From UBA2112 sp964596695 (GTDB taxonomy: Bacteria; Patescibacteriota; Saccharimonadia; Saccharimonadales; Saccharimonadaceae): a DNA stretch of 64,000 bases. The notes beneath the pieces were generated by a model. It did not search any database. It worked only from the letters and a program-made list of their open reading frames with translations, and was not told the origin of the DNA. A program made the translations under genes and the position numbers. This document shows positions 1 to 7,887 of the stretch, one piece after another. The stretch spans positions 124,001 to 188,000 of the forward strand of contig CAZQVE010000002.1 of assembly GCA_964596695.1 (NCBI GenBank), written 5' to 3'. Position 1 is the stretch's first letter. Every line of letters starts with the position of its first letter.

Positions 1-1
1 C

Positions 2-1696
2 GGCGCGTTGATTTCGTCAATCCTGCCGCTTGTGACGACGTTTTTTGCCGCGTTGACAACGACTGCGCTTGCCGACGCATATGCCGGCAACCCTGAAGCT
101 GGACAACGAGCAATCGTGCTGGTCGTACTGACTGCCTTAGTCGGTATCATACAAATGGGGTGGAGTAGTTTTGAACGCTATATGAGTCAAATATTGAGCT
201 ATAAGGTAGAAGCGGCGTTCAGCGACCGTATGTACGAACATTTTTTAAACCTCGATTTTTGGCGTTATGACGACAAAGACACGGCAGACATGTACGACCG
301 CGCGCGTGATTTTGGACGGTTTTTCCCCTATGTCTTCAACCAAGTATCCGGCATGATTGTCAATGCCGTAACTGTCGTGATTAGTATCGTGGCGTTGTTT
401 TTCATCAGCTGGTGGATCAGTTTGATTATATTTATCGCGATCATACCGGGAATTTATCTACAGTTTAAATTATCTAGAGCCCAAGTGGCTCATCGTAACG
501 CGCATGTAACAACACGGCGGTCTAAAGGATTGTTGGAATGGGTACTTGGCGACCAAAAGCAGACGGCGGAAATGCGGTTGTACGGACTGGTCAAGCATTT
601 GCTAAAAATGCGCAATACACTGCGGGAAAAGGATGAAAAAGCGCGGATAGAATTTGAGCGACAGTACATAGGCAGACAGATGGCGGCTGATATATTGGCC
701 GAAGCCGCTCAGATTATCGCCCTAGTGGTGATCGTATTTCAAATTATCGCCCGTCAGCAACCGGTCGGATACTTTTTGCTGGTACAGCAGATCGTCCAAC
801 GCGCAATCGGGGATACGAACAGTTTTGTTCGAACGCTTAGCACGCTTGATGAAGATCTTGCAAATTTGTTTGATTATCAAGAATTTATGCGCCTGCCAGA
901 GCGTGTCGGCGGCAATGGGCGGTTAAATACTGCACCCAAACAGATTGAAATGAAGAACATTACGTTTCATTATCCGAATTCGGATGCGAAAGTACTAAAC
1001 GACGTGTCTATCGCAGTTGAGAGCGGTCAGCATATAGCTATTGTTGGTGAAAATGGTGCCGGCAAAACAACCCTTATAAAAATCCTGACTGGCTTGTACG
1101 ACCCGATTGATGGCGAAGTGCTTCTAGACGGGCGGGATCTGAAGGATGTAAAAATTGCTGATTGGCACAGGCAGCTTGGTGTGTTGCAGCAGCATGCAAA
1201 TGCGTACGATTTCGTGAATGCACGGGACACTATTTTGTTGGGTGATGTGCAGCGACCATACAGCGAAGAGCGTTATCAAAGAGCACTCATACTTGCCGAA
1301 GCAAAAGCGTTTCTCGCCAAATTGCCCAAAGGCGACAGAACATTCATTAATCCATGGATAGAGGAGGAAGACGGAAGCAAGGGTATTATTCCGTCAGGCG
1401 GGCAATGGCAGCGGCTGGCGCTTGCGCGTAATTTTTATCGCGACAGTCCCATCATTATCCTAGACGAACCGACAAGCGCGATCGATGCCCTGGCGGAAAC
1501 TCGGATTTTCAAGCGCCTATTAAAAGACAGCGGTAAAACGATTATTACAATCAGTCATCGCCTGACGACGGTGGAAAAAGCCGATGTGATTTATATGCTG
1601 CAGGATGGAAAGATCGTCGAACATGGTACTCATAAAGAGCTTGTCAAAATGCGCGGAGCGTACTACGCGATGTTTGAAAGCCAGCTGCATTCATGA
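2..1696 (+). CDS. ABC exporter, fused permease-ATPase (5' partial)
   Basis: Half-transporter of the ABC exporter type: an N-terminal membrane domain followed by an ATPase domain, probably working as a dimer in the cytoplasmic membrane. The reading frame is open from base 2; the TTG at base 8 is unlikely to be the true start because the first membrane helices appear incomplete, so the gene probably begins upstream. In the visible part, Walker A (GENGAGKTTL) lies near residue 347, a signature motif PSGGQWQR (consensus LSGGQ) near 462, Walker B (IIILDEPTSAID) near 481 and the switch histidine (ITISHRL) near 517. The substrate cannot be told; lipid, peptide and drug exporters share this layout. 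Transcription converges with the minus-strand gene beginning at 3200. Confidence 0.9.
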   Translation, partial: GALISSILPLVTTFFAALTTTALADAYAGNPEAGQRAIVLVVLTALVGIIQMGWSSFERYMSQILSYKVEAAFSDRMYEHFLNLDFWRYDDKDTADMYDRARDFGRFFPYVFNQVSGMIVNAVTVVISIVALFFISWWISLIIFIAIIPGIYLQFKLSRAQVAHRNAHVTTRRSKGLLEWVLGDQKQTAEMRLYGLVKHLLKMRNTLREKDEKARIEFERQYIGRQMAADILAEAAQIIALVVIVFQIIARQQPVGYFLLVQQIVQRAIGDTNSFVRTLSTLDEDLANLFDYQEFMRLPERVGGNGRLNTAPKQIEMKNITFHYPNSDAKVLNDVSIAVESGQHIAIVGENGAGKTTLIKILTGLYDPIDGEVLLDGRDLKDVKIADWHRQLGVLQQHANAYDFVNARDTILLGDVQRPYSEERYQRALILAEAKAFLAKLPKGDRTFINPWIEEEDGSKGIIPSGGQWQRLALARNFYRDSPIIILDEPTSAIDALAETRIFKRLLKDSGKTIITISHRLTTVEKADVIYMLQDGKIVEHGTHKELVKMRGAYYAMFESQLHS

Positions 1697-1745
1697 TGGT
1701 AATGCAGAGCCGGTGCGTCGCGTATATTTGCCGACAGCTCGTCGC

Positions 1746-3200
1746 CTATTTGTTTACCGCATTGGATAGGTTGTTCAGATCGTTTCGCAAGTCGCCAGAC
1801 AAGTTTGAAATGGATGACATCATCGTTGTCATGGTCGTGAGCGATTCAAGGGTGCCTTTATAATTGTCGCTTTTCAGCAAAGCTACCAGGTTGACGGACG
1901 CGGATAGAAACGCCCGAACCGTTTCTATATTAGTCCTGATTTCTTTTATTTTTGCCTGAAGCGAGGCGCCTTGGTTAACACTGTTCTGTTCTGTGCGTAA
2001 TTGGGAGCATTGAGCGTCCGTCAAACTTTCTCTTATGCATTTTTGCAATTTATTTATCTGAGCCTGTAGTGCATTCGCGTTGACCTGCAAACTGTCCATG
2101 ACCGCTACCTGGCTATTAATAGCTTTTGTTGTGCGCGCATAGACACTGGTGAGCGCAGCATCGTTGATTAGTTTAACTGCCTCTTTTATTTTTGCTTTGA
2201 TTACGTTTGGATCAGTTGCTGACCGCAATGCTTTTTGGATTGAGGCTAGCGCCGCCGCTGCCTTTTCGTTCGCCTCGTGCAGTTTTTGGGCGACTTCCGG
2301 AGGAATGCTAATGCCCGCGTAGAGTACAATACCGCTACCAAGAGCTACTTCTATACTCGCGCCAGACTTATCGGCGGATACCTTGACGGCATTTTTCATT
2401 GCATGCAGATCATCCCGCAACTTGTCTTGGAGTATTCCCACTCCGGCAACTACTTGGTCGCCCGCCTTCTTAGCGATAGCCTTGCCAGCTTCAATGAAAC
2501 CTTCTATGTTCTTGATTGCGGCTCCAACCCCCTCGGCTGCTGATACTACTCCCTGGTCGATCAAAGCGATTCCGGCAGCTATTTGAGCTTCGATCTTTTG
2601 AGCCATATCGCTTGCCGCACTGACTTGTGCGTTGATCATCTTGGTGATGTATGCAAATTGTTCCTTCGTATACTTATCGGCATTCTTCTCTAACTGGTTC
2701 AGCTGTTCTGCGCCTTGTTGCGCGAGTTCCTTCGCTTCTTCCACGATAGCCTTGCCTTCTTTTACGAACCCTTTTATGTCGTTGATTGCGGTTTGCAGTT
2801 GCTGCTCGGCTGTCGTACCGGCAGCCTTAAGATGTTGGTTGAGCGAAGTGACGCCACGCTGGACGAGTCTCTCGGCTCTATCTTTGATGTCATGAGCGCC
2901 CGCGATGTATTTATTAATGTCATCGCGCGTGCGCATCACCGCCTGATGAACCTGCGAACGGGCATCGTTTAGTTTCTGACCAAGTGCAGCCATGTCTTTT
3001 TCGTTCTGCTTTATGGCTGCGATACTGGCATCAAGGTTGGAATCAATGCGGTCTTTTAGTTCTTGTACGCCGCCTATCAGAGCTTGATGGAGTGTCAGGG
3101 CTTTGACTGGCATGCTCGTTGCCATGACCACGCTGAGCATTATCGCAATCGCCAAGACGAAGTGCTGCTTAATAGATGGAGTGTATCGTGAATAGTTCAT
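1746..3200 (-). CDS. Secreted, mostly helical coiled-coil protein, function unknown
   Basis: 484 residues. The N-terminus has a signal peptide: basic stretch, hydrophobic core (FVLAIAIMLSVVMA) and a plausible cleavage after VKA near residue 35. The remainder is rich in Ala, Lys, Glu and Gln with heptad-like spacing and little else, suggesting a long helical or coiled-coil extracytoplasmic protein. Two segments around residues 138-155 (IKGFVKEGKAIVEEAKE) and 228-245 (IEGFIEAGKAIAKKAGD) are near copies about 90 residues apart, so part of the protein arose by internal duplication. It starts 2 nt after the stop of the upstream small membrane protein (3203-3517) and is likely translationally coupled to it. 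A role as a surface or envelope-spanning structural protein is inference only. Confidence 0.75.
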   Translation of the reverse strand: MNYSRYTPSIKQHFVLAIAIMLSVVMATSMPVKALTLHQALIGGVQELKDRIDSNLDASIAAIKQNEKDMAALGQKLNDARSQVHQAVMRTRDDINKYIAGAHDIKDRAERLVQRGVTSLNQHLKAAGTTAEQQLQTAINDIKGFVKEGKAIVEEAKELAQQGAEQLNQLEKNADKYTKEQFAYITKMINAQVSAASDMAQKIEAQIAAGIALIDQGVVSAAEGVGAAIKNIEGFIEAGKAIAKKAGDQVVAGVGILQDKLRDDLHAMKNAVKVSADKSGASIEVALGSGIVLYAGISIPPEVAQKLHEANEKAAAALASIQKALRSATDPNVIKAKIKEAVKLINDAALTSVYARTTKAINSQVAVMDSLQVNANALQAQINKLQKCIRESLTDAQCSQLRTEQNSVNQGASLQAKIKEIRTNIETVRAFLSASVNLVALLKSDNYKGTLESLTTMTTMMSSISNLSGDLRNDLNNLSNAVNK

Positions 3201-3202
3201 AG

Positions 3203-3517
3203 CTAGAAGTCCACCTTTAGCGGTGTTGAAGCCTCGTTAATTGCGGCACTTGCCGATGCTTGGTCGTCTACGGCCTGATCAATCTTGTCATCCAGGGAAG
3301 CCATCAATTGGCCCACCTCTTCTTTTGAAGGAACCTGGGGCACGGTAGTAACGGCAGCCGACGTATCCCCTTTTGGCTTATTGGTCATGATGACGTATAC
3401 GACGACACCGACGGTTACTACAAGTATCACGACGATTACGCTCGCAATCCATAGCTTGCGTTTTGATTTCGGCGCCTGACCAGCACCGTAATTTTCACTC
3501 TCCTGAGCAGTTTCCAT
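3203..3517 (-). CDS. Single-pass membrane protein, function unknown
   Basis: 104 residues: a short basic cytoplasmic N-terminus (KSKRKLW), one hydrophobic helix at about residues 23-46 (ASVIVVILVVTVGVVVYVIM) and an extracytoplasmic Thr/Ser/Ala/Asp-rich tail. A clear Shine-Dalgarno (AAGGAGAG) precedes the ATG. It is the first gene of a two-gene unit with the secreted coiled-coil protein, whose start follows by 2 nt, so the pair probably acts together at the cell surface. No family recognised. Confidence 0.7.
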   Translation of the reverse strand: METAQESENYGAGQAPKSKRKLWIASVIVVILVVTVGVVVYVIMTNKPKGDTSAAVTTVPQVPSKEEVGQLMASLDDKIDQAVDDQASASAAINEASTPLKVDF

Positions 3518-3624
3518 TAAAAACCTCTCTCCTTATGCTTAAAATCATACGACAAATGTGCCGTGATTATCAAGTCTTTAGCTTTAGGGTTTTCCACAAC
3601 GACACCGCCAATCCGAGTAGCAAC

Positions 3625-3655
3625 AAAAACACCCCGCTGAATGCGGGGTGTTTTT
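3625..3655 (-). terminator. Rho-independent terminator after the RRM gene
   Basis: 8-bp GC-rich stem CACCCCGC / GCGGGGTG with a 5-nt loop, flanked by an A-run and a T-run so it could work on both strands. It lies 12 nt past the stop of the RRM gene and just upstream of the 3517 gene on the same strand. Confidence 0.85.
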
Positions 3656-3667
3656 TGCGTGCCGGGA

Positions 3668-3970
3668 TTACCAGCTGCGCTGACGGAATGAGTCGCCGCC
3701 ACCGTCGCGAGGACGGTCTTCTTTTGGCCGTGCGAGGCTGACGTTGATTGTGCGTCCGTCAAGCTCTTTGCCGTTTAGCTGATCGATAGCTTTTTGGTTG
3801 TCGTCGTCGTTTTCAAACTCGACAAAACCGAAGCCTTTTGAACGACCGCTATCGCGATCGGTGATCACGCGGGCGCTGGCGACAGGACCGACTTGCTCGA
3901 AATGAGCCTTCAGGCCGTCGTCAGTGGTAGCATAAGCCAGGCTACCGATAAACAAATTTTGAGTTGCCAT
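3668..3970 (-). CDS. RRM-domain RNA-binding protein
   Basis: 100-residue single-RRM protein. RNP2 (LFIGSLAY) is at residues 6-13 and RNP1 (KGFGFVEF) near 45-52, both with the aromatic residues that stack on RNA bases. The short C-terminal tail is Arg/Asp/Gly-rich (RPRDGGGDS). Proteins of this layout occur in cyanobacteria, some other bacteria and CPR genomes and are often cold- or stress-regulated RNA chaperones; that role is inferred here. It has its own promoter region, a roughly 100-nt leader and its own terminator, so it is a monocistronic unit. Start ATG at 3970 has only a weak purine-rich ribosome site (AAGAGAAG). Confidence 0.92.
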   Translation of the reverse strand: MATQNLFIGSLAYATTDDGLKAHFEQVGPVASARVITDRDSGRSKGFGFVEFENDDDNQKAIDQLNGKELDGRTINVSLARPKEDRPRDGGGDSFRQRSW

Positions 3971-4117
3971 TGAAATGTATTCTTCTCTTTGGTTATAACT
4001 TTCGTCAGATCGACCAACTGCGGACCCTAGTTGTATCCAAGGAGGAAAACATATTTCGGCGCATGCTTCTGAACGCTTTACATTAAAGCATACTTAAACA
4101 AAAATGCCAAGCTTATG
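3971..4117 (-). promoter_or_regulatory. Leader/promoter region of the RRM gene
   Basis: Non-coding stretch. Read on the minus strand it contains a CCTCCTT heptamer (4045-4039), the same sequence as the usual 3' anti-Shine-Dalgarno end of 16S rRNA, about 70 nt before the RRM start. Whether this has a role in control or is chance cannot be decided from one sequence. Confidence 0.4.
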
Positions 4118-4372
4118 CTAAATGAACGCCAGCCGAATAAGTGCGATTATGGCCAGTATGGCGAAAATGACATTGAGTAAAAATGGTTGAAAAGCATGCT
4201 TTTTATACGAAATAGCCGCAACGGTAGCCGAGCCGCCGAGCAATAACGTATGATACAGCCACGAGCTGCCGTCTATGATTCCAAGCGCCAAAAGGCAATA
4301 GCTACTGAGGATAAAAACAACGCCAATCCAACCGAGGGTTTCATATAGATCATTGGAGATATGCAGTTTCAT
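4118..4372 (-). CDS. Small membrane protein (CBU_0592-like)
   Basis: 84 residues with three predicted hydrophobic helices: about 12-32 (LGWIGVVFILSSYCLLALGI), 38-56 and 64-83. The layout and the starting GWIGVVFILSSYCLL segment resemble small CBU_0592-type membrane proteins, a family without known function; the match is by eye. It follows the 73-residue gene at 4385-4606 with a 12-nt gap and is probably cotranscribed with it. Confidence 0.6.
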   Translation of the reverse strand: MKLHISNDLYETLGWIGVVFILSSYCLLALGIIDGSSWLYHTLLLGGSATVAAISYKKHAFQPFLLNVIFAILAIIALIRLAFI

Positions 4373-4384
4373 AATGAGTTAACA

Positions 4385-4606
4385 CTAATCCCACTTATCA
4401 GATTCAATAGGATGTATAAGACCGGTTCTTGGTAGTCGTTTCTTGCGTCGTTCAGCCTCTTCGTCCAGGAGTGCTTGTGACCTCTCACTTTCTTCTCGAA
4501 GTGCGAGCTTGATGATTTCGCCCGTGGGGTATCCTGGAACCGTATCCTCCAGTGGTCGATCTGTCGGACCTGAGAATTCTACCATTCTGCCTCTGCTCTT
4601 AAACAT
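4385..4606 (-). CDS. Small charged protein, function unknown
   Basis: 73 residues, soluble, rich in Glu and Arg in its middle (ALREESERSQALLDEEAERR), probably helical. Start ATG at 4606 has a Shine-Dalgarno AAGGGGG five bases upstream. The gene begins 21 nt after the 3' end of tRNA-Ala on the same strand with no terminator between, so tRNA and mRNA may share a transcript. No family recognised. Confidence 0.55.
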   Translation of the reverse strand: MFKSRGRMVEFSGPTDRPLEDTVPGYPTGEIIKLALREESERSQALLDEEAERRKKRLPRTGLIHPIESDKWD

Positions 4607-4627
4607 ATGTCCCCCTTAATAAAATCT

Positions 4628-4704
4628 TGGTGGAGCATATCGGATTCGAACCGATGACCTCTTCCATGCCATGGAAGCGCGCTAGCCAACTGCGCCAATG
4701 CCCC
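4628..4704 (-). tRNA. tRNA-Ala (anticodon GGC), CCA encoded
   Basis: Cloverleaf drawn by hand on the minus strand: acceptor GGGGCAT pairs with ATGCTCC and includes the G3-U70 wobble that is the identity element of tRNA-Ala; anticodon stem CTTCC/GGAAG encloses loop ATGGCAT, anticodon GGC; T-loop TTCGAAT is present. The 3' CCA is encoded. An extended -10-like TGGTATCAT lies a few bases upstream on the minus strand. Confidence 0.95.
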
Positions 4705-4733
4705 TTGTTGAAAATAATGATACCAACAAAAAC

Positions 4734-4759
4734 ACCCATCGCCAAGGCAACGACAGGTG
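4734..4759 (-). terminator. Terminator between the HdeD-like gene and tRNA-Ala
   Basis: On the minus strand a CACC..TCG / CGA..GGTG stem with a symmetrical 2x2 internal loop is followed by a T-run (GTTTTTGTT), fitting termination of the upstream 5351-4815 gene. Confidence 0.55.
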
Positions 4760-4814
4760 CTTTAAAATTAGTTGTTTTGTTTCAACTGTTTATTAAATCA
4801 AGCTGCGACGCTAA

Positions 4815-5351
4815 CTAGCCACGGACGCGGCTGGCGAGAGCCAGGCCGACGGATCCGACAACGAGTGCGTAAAGCCCGAGTACTCCGACAGCGTCCAGGC
4901 CTGCGAAAGCAGGAGAACGCCAGAGAAGTAGTCCGGCGACAACACCGACAACACCGGCAACGACGTGCAGTAGCCGATGTTCATTGTCGCTGCTATAGAA
5001 AGCAGAGACGAACAGGTCGGCGACACCACGTACTAAGACGAGAGCGCCTGCGAATACGAGAAACGCGCTCATCTCTGCTGATGGGTTGCGGACAAGGTAC
5101 ACGCCGGCAGCCACGAGTACCAGACCGACCAAAAGTGAGAACCAGTAGGAACCACTCTTGCCCAGGTCACGGAATCCGTGAACCAATTCGGCGACACCGA
5201 CTACGGCGACGTAGACGGCAAACAATGTTACGAGGTTAACCAGTGTTAACCCTGGAAAGAACAATGCAATAACTCCGAACGCAAGCGTTACGAGGCCTTG
5301 CAATACGACGAGTCCATGTACATGCTCATCGACATACTCTTTTGTGCTCAT
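4815..5351 (-). CDS. HdeD/DUF308-family membrane protein
   Basis: 178 residues with six hydrophobic helices in three pairs, each pair repeating a Gly/Val/Leu pattern (for instance LVVLQGLVTLAFGVIALFFP, residues 14-33, and LLVGLVLVAAGVYLVRNP near 74-91). This is the layout of HdeD-like DUF308 proteins; HdeD itself is an E. coli acid-resistance protein, but the biochemical role of the family is not established. Start ATG 5351 has a strong GGAGGG site. The gene stands alone, divergent from the MurF-like gene. Confidence 0.8.
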   Translation of the reverse strand: MSTKEYVDEHVHGLVVLQGLVTLAFGVIALFFPGLTLVNLVTLFAVYVAVVGVAELVHGFRDLGKSGSYWFSLLVGLVLVAAGVYLVRNPSAEMSAFLVFAGALVLVRGVADLFVSAFYSSDNEHRLLHVVAGVVGVVAGLLLWRSPAFAGLDAVGVLGLYALVVGSVGLALASRVRG

Positions 5352-5627
5352 TTTCCCTCCATTAAATGCCTTGTGCTTATCAATATATACCTAGTTAAGC
5401 GAAAAATAAACAACATTTGCTATGCATAAGGGGAAAGCCGCAAAAGCAAACCGTCCCGCGAGGGGACGGCTTTTGCTGTTGCGCGCCCACCCGGGGCTTC
5501 GCTTTTACGTGGTGGTGTTTGTTTTTGCCGCGCTAGAAGGGTTGCCCCAAATTGCGCACCAGCACTGTTACTAGTATGCTCCTTATAATAAAAAAGCACA
5601 AGAGTGAAGGATGATATAATATCTCTA
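5352..5627. other. Divergent intergenic region with two hairpins, possible small RNA
   Basis: Contains the HdeD promoter side, then a strong hairpin at 5440-5476 (CCGTCCC/GGGACGG extended by GCAAAAG/CTTTTGC across a CAAA bulge) and a second stem CCACC/GGTGG at about 5488-5513 followed by a T-rich run. Neither hairpin lies downstream of a recognisable gene, since both flanking genes are transcribed away from it, so a short transcript is possible. The end of the region carries the -10 of the MurF-like gene (TATAAT 5615-5620). Confidence 0.45.
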
Positions 5628-6935
5628 ATGTTTAACAGCTTGCGACAAAAATACAGAGTAAACATCCAGAAGAAGCTGGAACAGGCTGTTGTCGACTATT
5701 TTGCGGCGCATGCAGAAGTAAAACTTATCGTTGTCACTGGCAGCGTCGGTAAAACGAGCACCAAGACAGCGGTTGCTACGATGTTATCGCAGAAGTATCG
5801 TGTTCGTCTGCATGAGGGTAATCACAATACCGCCATGAGCGTGCCGCTGGCAATTCTCGGTGTTCCTTATCCAGAAAACGTTCGGAGCTTCACCGCTTGG
5901 CGCGATGCTCTCAGAGCCGCTCGGGCAAGAATTTTCGCACCGACTGATGTCGATGTGATCGTGCAAGAGCTTGGCGCTGATCATCCGGGTGATATTGCTG
6001 CTTTTGGTCGTTATCTCAAACCGTATATGGCGGTCGTTACTGCTGTAACGCCGGAGCACATGGAGTACTTCAAGACGATCGATGCCGTGGCAAGCGAAGA
6101 GCTAACAGCTGCCAATTTCAGCCAATCGGCACTTATTAATCGCGACGATATCGATGGTAAATACGCCGAGTTTATTACCAACGCCAACATCGATACGTAC
6201 GGCACGAGCGCCGCGGCTGAATACCACTTTGAGCAGCAGAATTTTGAGGTCGATGAGGGTCACTCAGGTAAATTTGTCGGACCTGAGTTACCCGATGGCG
6301 TCGATGCGACCATCAAAGTGCTTGGCGAACACAATGTGCGTCCGGCAATCGCGGCTGCCGCCGTAGGGTTAAAGCTTGGTATGAATGCCATGGAGATTAA
6401 AGCCGGACTTGAGAAGATACGACCAATTTCCGGCCGCATGAATTTACTGCGCGGGTTAAACAAAACCGCGATTATTGACGACACGTATAATTCCAGTCCT
6501 GCCGCTGCAGTTAGTGCGATTCAGACGTTTTTTGCCATGGATGCACCGCAACGGATAGCGATCATGGGGAGTATGAATGAACTGGGGGACTCGTCGCCAG
6601 CTGAACATGAAAAAATCGGCAAAATGTTCAACCCTCAGATGGTTGAGTGGGTTATTACTATCGGTGAAGACGCTGGCAAATATTTGGCGCCCGCCGCTCA
6701 CTCACAGGGTTGCCAAGTCAAAACGTTTGCCAACGCTGTCCAGGCGGGGGCATTCGCCCACAGTGTTCTCGTGCCAGGGGCTCTGATTCTGGTCAAAGGG
6801 TCGCAGGGAAATGTGTATGCCGAAGAAGCGGTGAAAATCCTACTCCTTGATCAAAACGACGCTGATCAATTAGTACGCCAGTCACCGGCTTGGATGGCAC
6901 ACAAAGAGGACTTCTTCGAGAGGAATCTCGTATGA
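5628..6935 (+). CDS. Mur ligase family protein, MurF-like
   Basis: 435 residues; ATP-dependent Mur ligase, by similarity the one adding D-Ala-D-Ala to the UDP-MurNAc tripeptide in peptidoglycan synthesis. The P-loop GSVGKTSTK lies near residue 39, followed by GNHNTAMSVPLAIL (MurF-type motif), ELGADHPGD and DDTYNSSPAA near 285. The P-loop sits about 60-70 residues nearer the N-terminus than in E. coli MurF, so the usual N-terminal UDP-substrate domain is mostly missing; substrate assignment is therefore cautious. I prefer ATG 5628 to GTG 5604: TGATATAAT (extended -10, 5612-5620) ends 7 nt before this ATG and would lie inside a longer gene. The mRNA should be leaderless. Its stop overlaps the next start (ATGA). 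Confidence 0.85.
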   Translation: MFNSLRQKYRVNIQKKLEQAVVDYFAAHAEVKLIVVTGSVGKTSTKTAVATMLSQKYRVRLHEGNHNTAMSVPLAILGVPYPENVRSFTAWRDALRAARARIFAPTDVDVIVQELGADHPGDIAAFGRYLKPYMAVVTAVTPEHMEYFKTIDAVASEELTAANFSQSALINRDDIDGKYAEFITNANIDTYGTSAAAEYHFEQQNFEVDEGHSGKFVGPELPDGVDATIKVLGEHNVRPAIAAAAVGLKLGMNAMEIKAGLEKIRPISGRMNLLRGLNKTAIIDDTYNSSPAAAVSAIQTFFAMDAPQRIAIMGSMNELGDSSPAEHEKIGKMFNPQMVEWVITIGEDAGKYLAPAAHSQGCQVKTFANAVQAGAFAHSVLVPGALILVKGSQGNVYAEEAVKILLLDQNDADQLVRQSPAWMAHKEDFFERNLV

Positions 6936-7867
6936 AGCCCGAAAAGACTATCGAGCAACTTGCCGCCTCGGCGTCTGATCAGTCGCCCAAGAAAGTACGG
7001 TTGAAGTGGCCGCTTATTGGAGTGGTCGTAGCGGTAGTAATCATCATCATTGTGAGCCTGACGGCCTTTGCTTTATGGATGAATAGTCCGCAGAAGGCGC
7101 TCATGGATGCCGCCAACCATGCACTGGAAAATCCGGCGAGGTATACGCTGAAGTCAAAGGGCGTGACGGCCAGCCTGGATGTCGGAGGGAAAGCGTATCA
7201 TGCGAGCGCCGTCATAGACGGCCTAAATACTGAAGCGATTATCAGTGGTAGTACTCTTTACCTACGATCCGATAATCCGAAAGCGCTACTGGCGCGAATG
7301 ACAGGTGAGCAGCCAGGGCTGCTTGGAGTGCTGAGGCCTATATTATCGCAATTAAAAAACCAGTGGATTAGCCTGAGCCTGGAGAGGCCAGTGATTAAGT
7401 CTACTGATATCAGCGGTCTGAACTGTCTTGTTACCGCTCGCGACTCGCTTGCGCATAACGGGGAGGCTCAGCGGGAGTTGCTGTCAACTTATGCTGGCCA
7501 ACAGTTTATCGGTATAAGCTCCGTAAAGAGTGCTGGCTCTGACATGTCCTATGTTTTGTCGCTGGACGGAGCTAAGCTGCAGTCGTTTAAAACGGCTTTC
7601 ACCAAAACCAACCTATTTGCATCGCTTGTTAGTTGTATGGGGTTCATCAACCAGCCACTGGACACCTCGCAGTTGTCTGGCGCCAAGGCGACAGTTGTTC
7701 TGTCACCCGATCACCACCTGAAGATGATTAGCCTCTCGGGCGTATTTGATGATTCGTTGCAAGTAACAGCTGACTATGACGCGCACCCAACGATTAAGAT
7801 TCCACGCGACGTGAAAACCACCGACCAGATTGTTATTGATCTTTTCAGAGGGTTCATCCCTGACTGA
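6932..7867 (+). CDS. Membrane-anchored extracytoplasmic protein, function unknown
   Basis: 311 residues from ATG 6932, which overlaps the stop of the MurF-like gene and has GAGAGGA upstream; an upstream in-frame start at 6890 would lie inside that gene. A hydrophobic helix at about residues 28-52 (IGVVVAVVIIIIVSLTAFAL) anchors a C-terminal domain of about 255 residues outside the cell, with two Cys that could pair. The domain looks like a beta-rich lipoprotein-type fold (strand-like segments such as ASAVIDGLNTEAIISGSTLYL), but no family was recognised. Coupling to a wall-synthesis gene suggests an envelope role. Confidence 0.75.
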   Translation: MKPEKTIEQLAASASDQSPKKVRLKWPLIGVVVAVVIIIIVSLTAFALWMNSPQKALMDAANHALENPARYTLKSKGVTASLDVGGKAYHASAVIDGLNTEAIISGSTLYLRSDNPKALLARMTGEQPGLLGVLRPILSQLKNQWISLSLERPVIKSTDISGLNCLVTARDSLAHNGEAQRELLSTYAGQQFIGISSVKSAGSDMSYVLSLDGAKLQSFKTAFTKTNLFASLVSCMGFINQPLDTSQLSGAKATVVLSPDHHLKMISLSGVFDDSLQVTADYDAHPTIKIPRDVKTTDQIVIDLFRGFIPD

Positions 7868-7887
7868 TATCTGTTATACTAGCTTTA

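Noticed and set aside
4772..5239. Plus-strand open frame rich in Arg
   Set aside because: Shadow of the HdeD-like gene, whose hydrophobic repeats are coherent in the minus frame.
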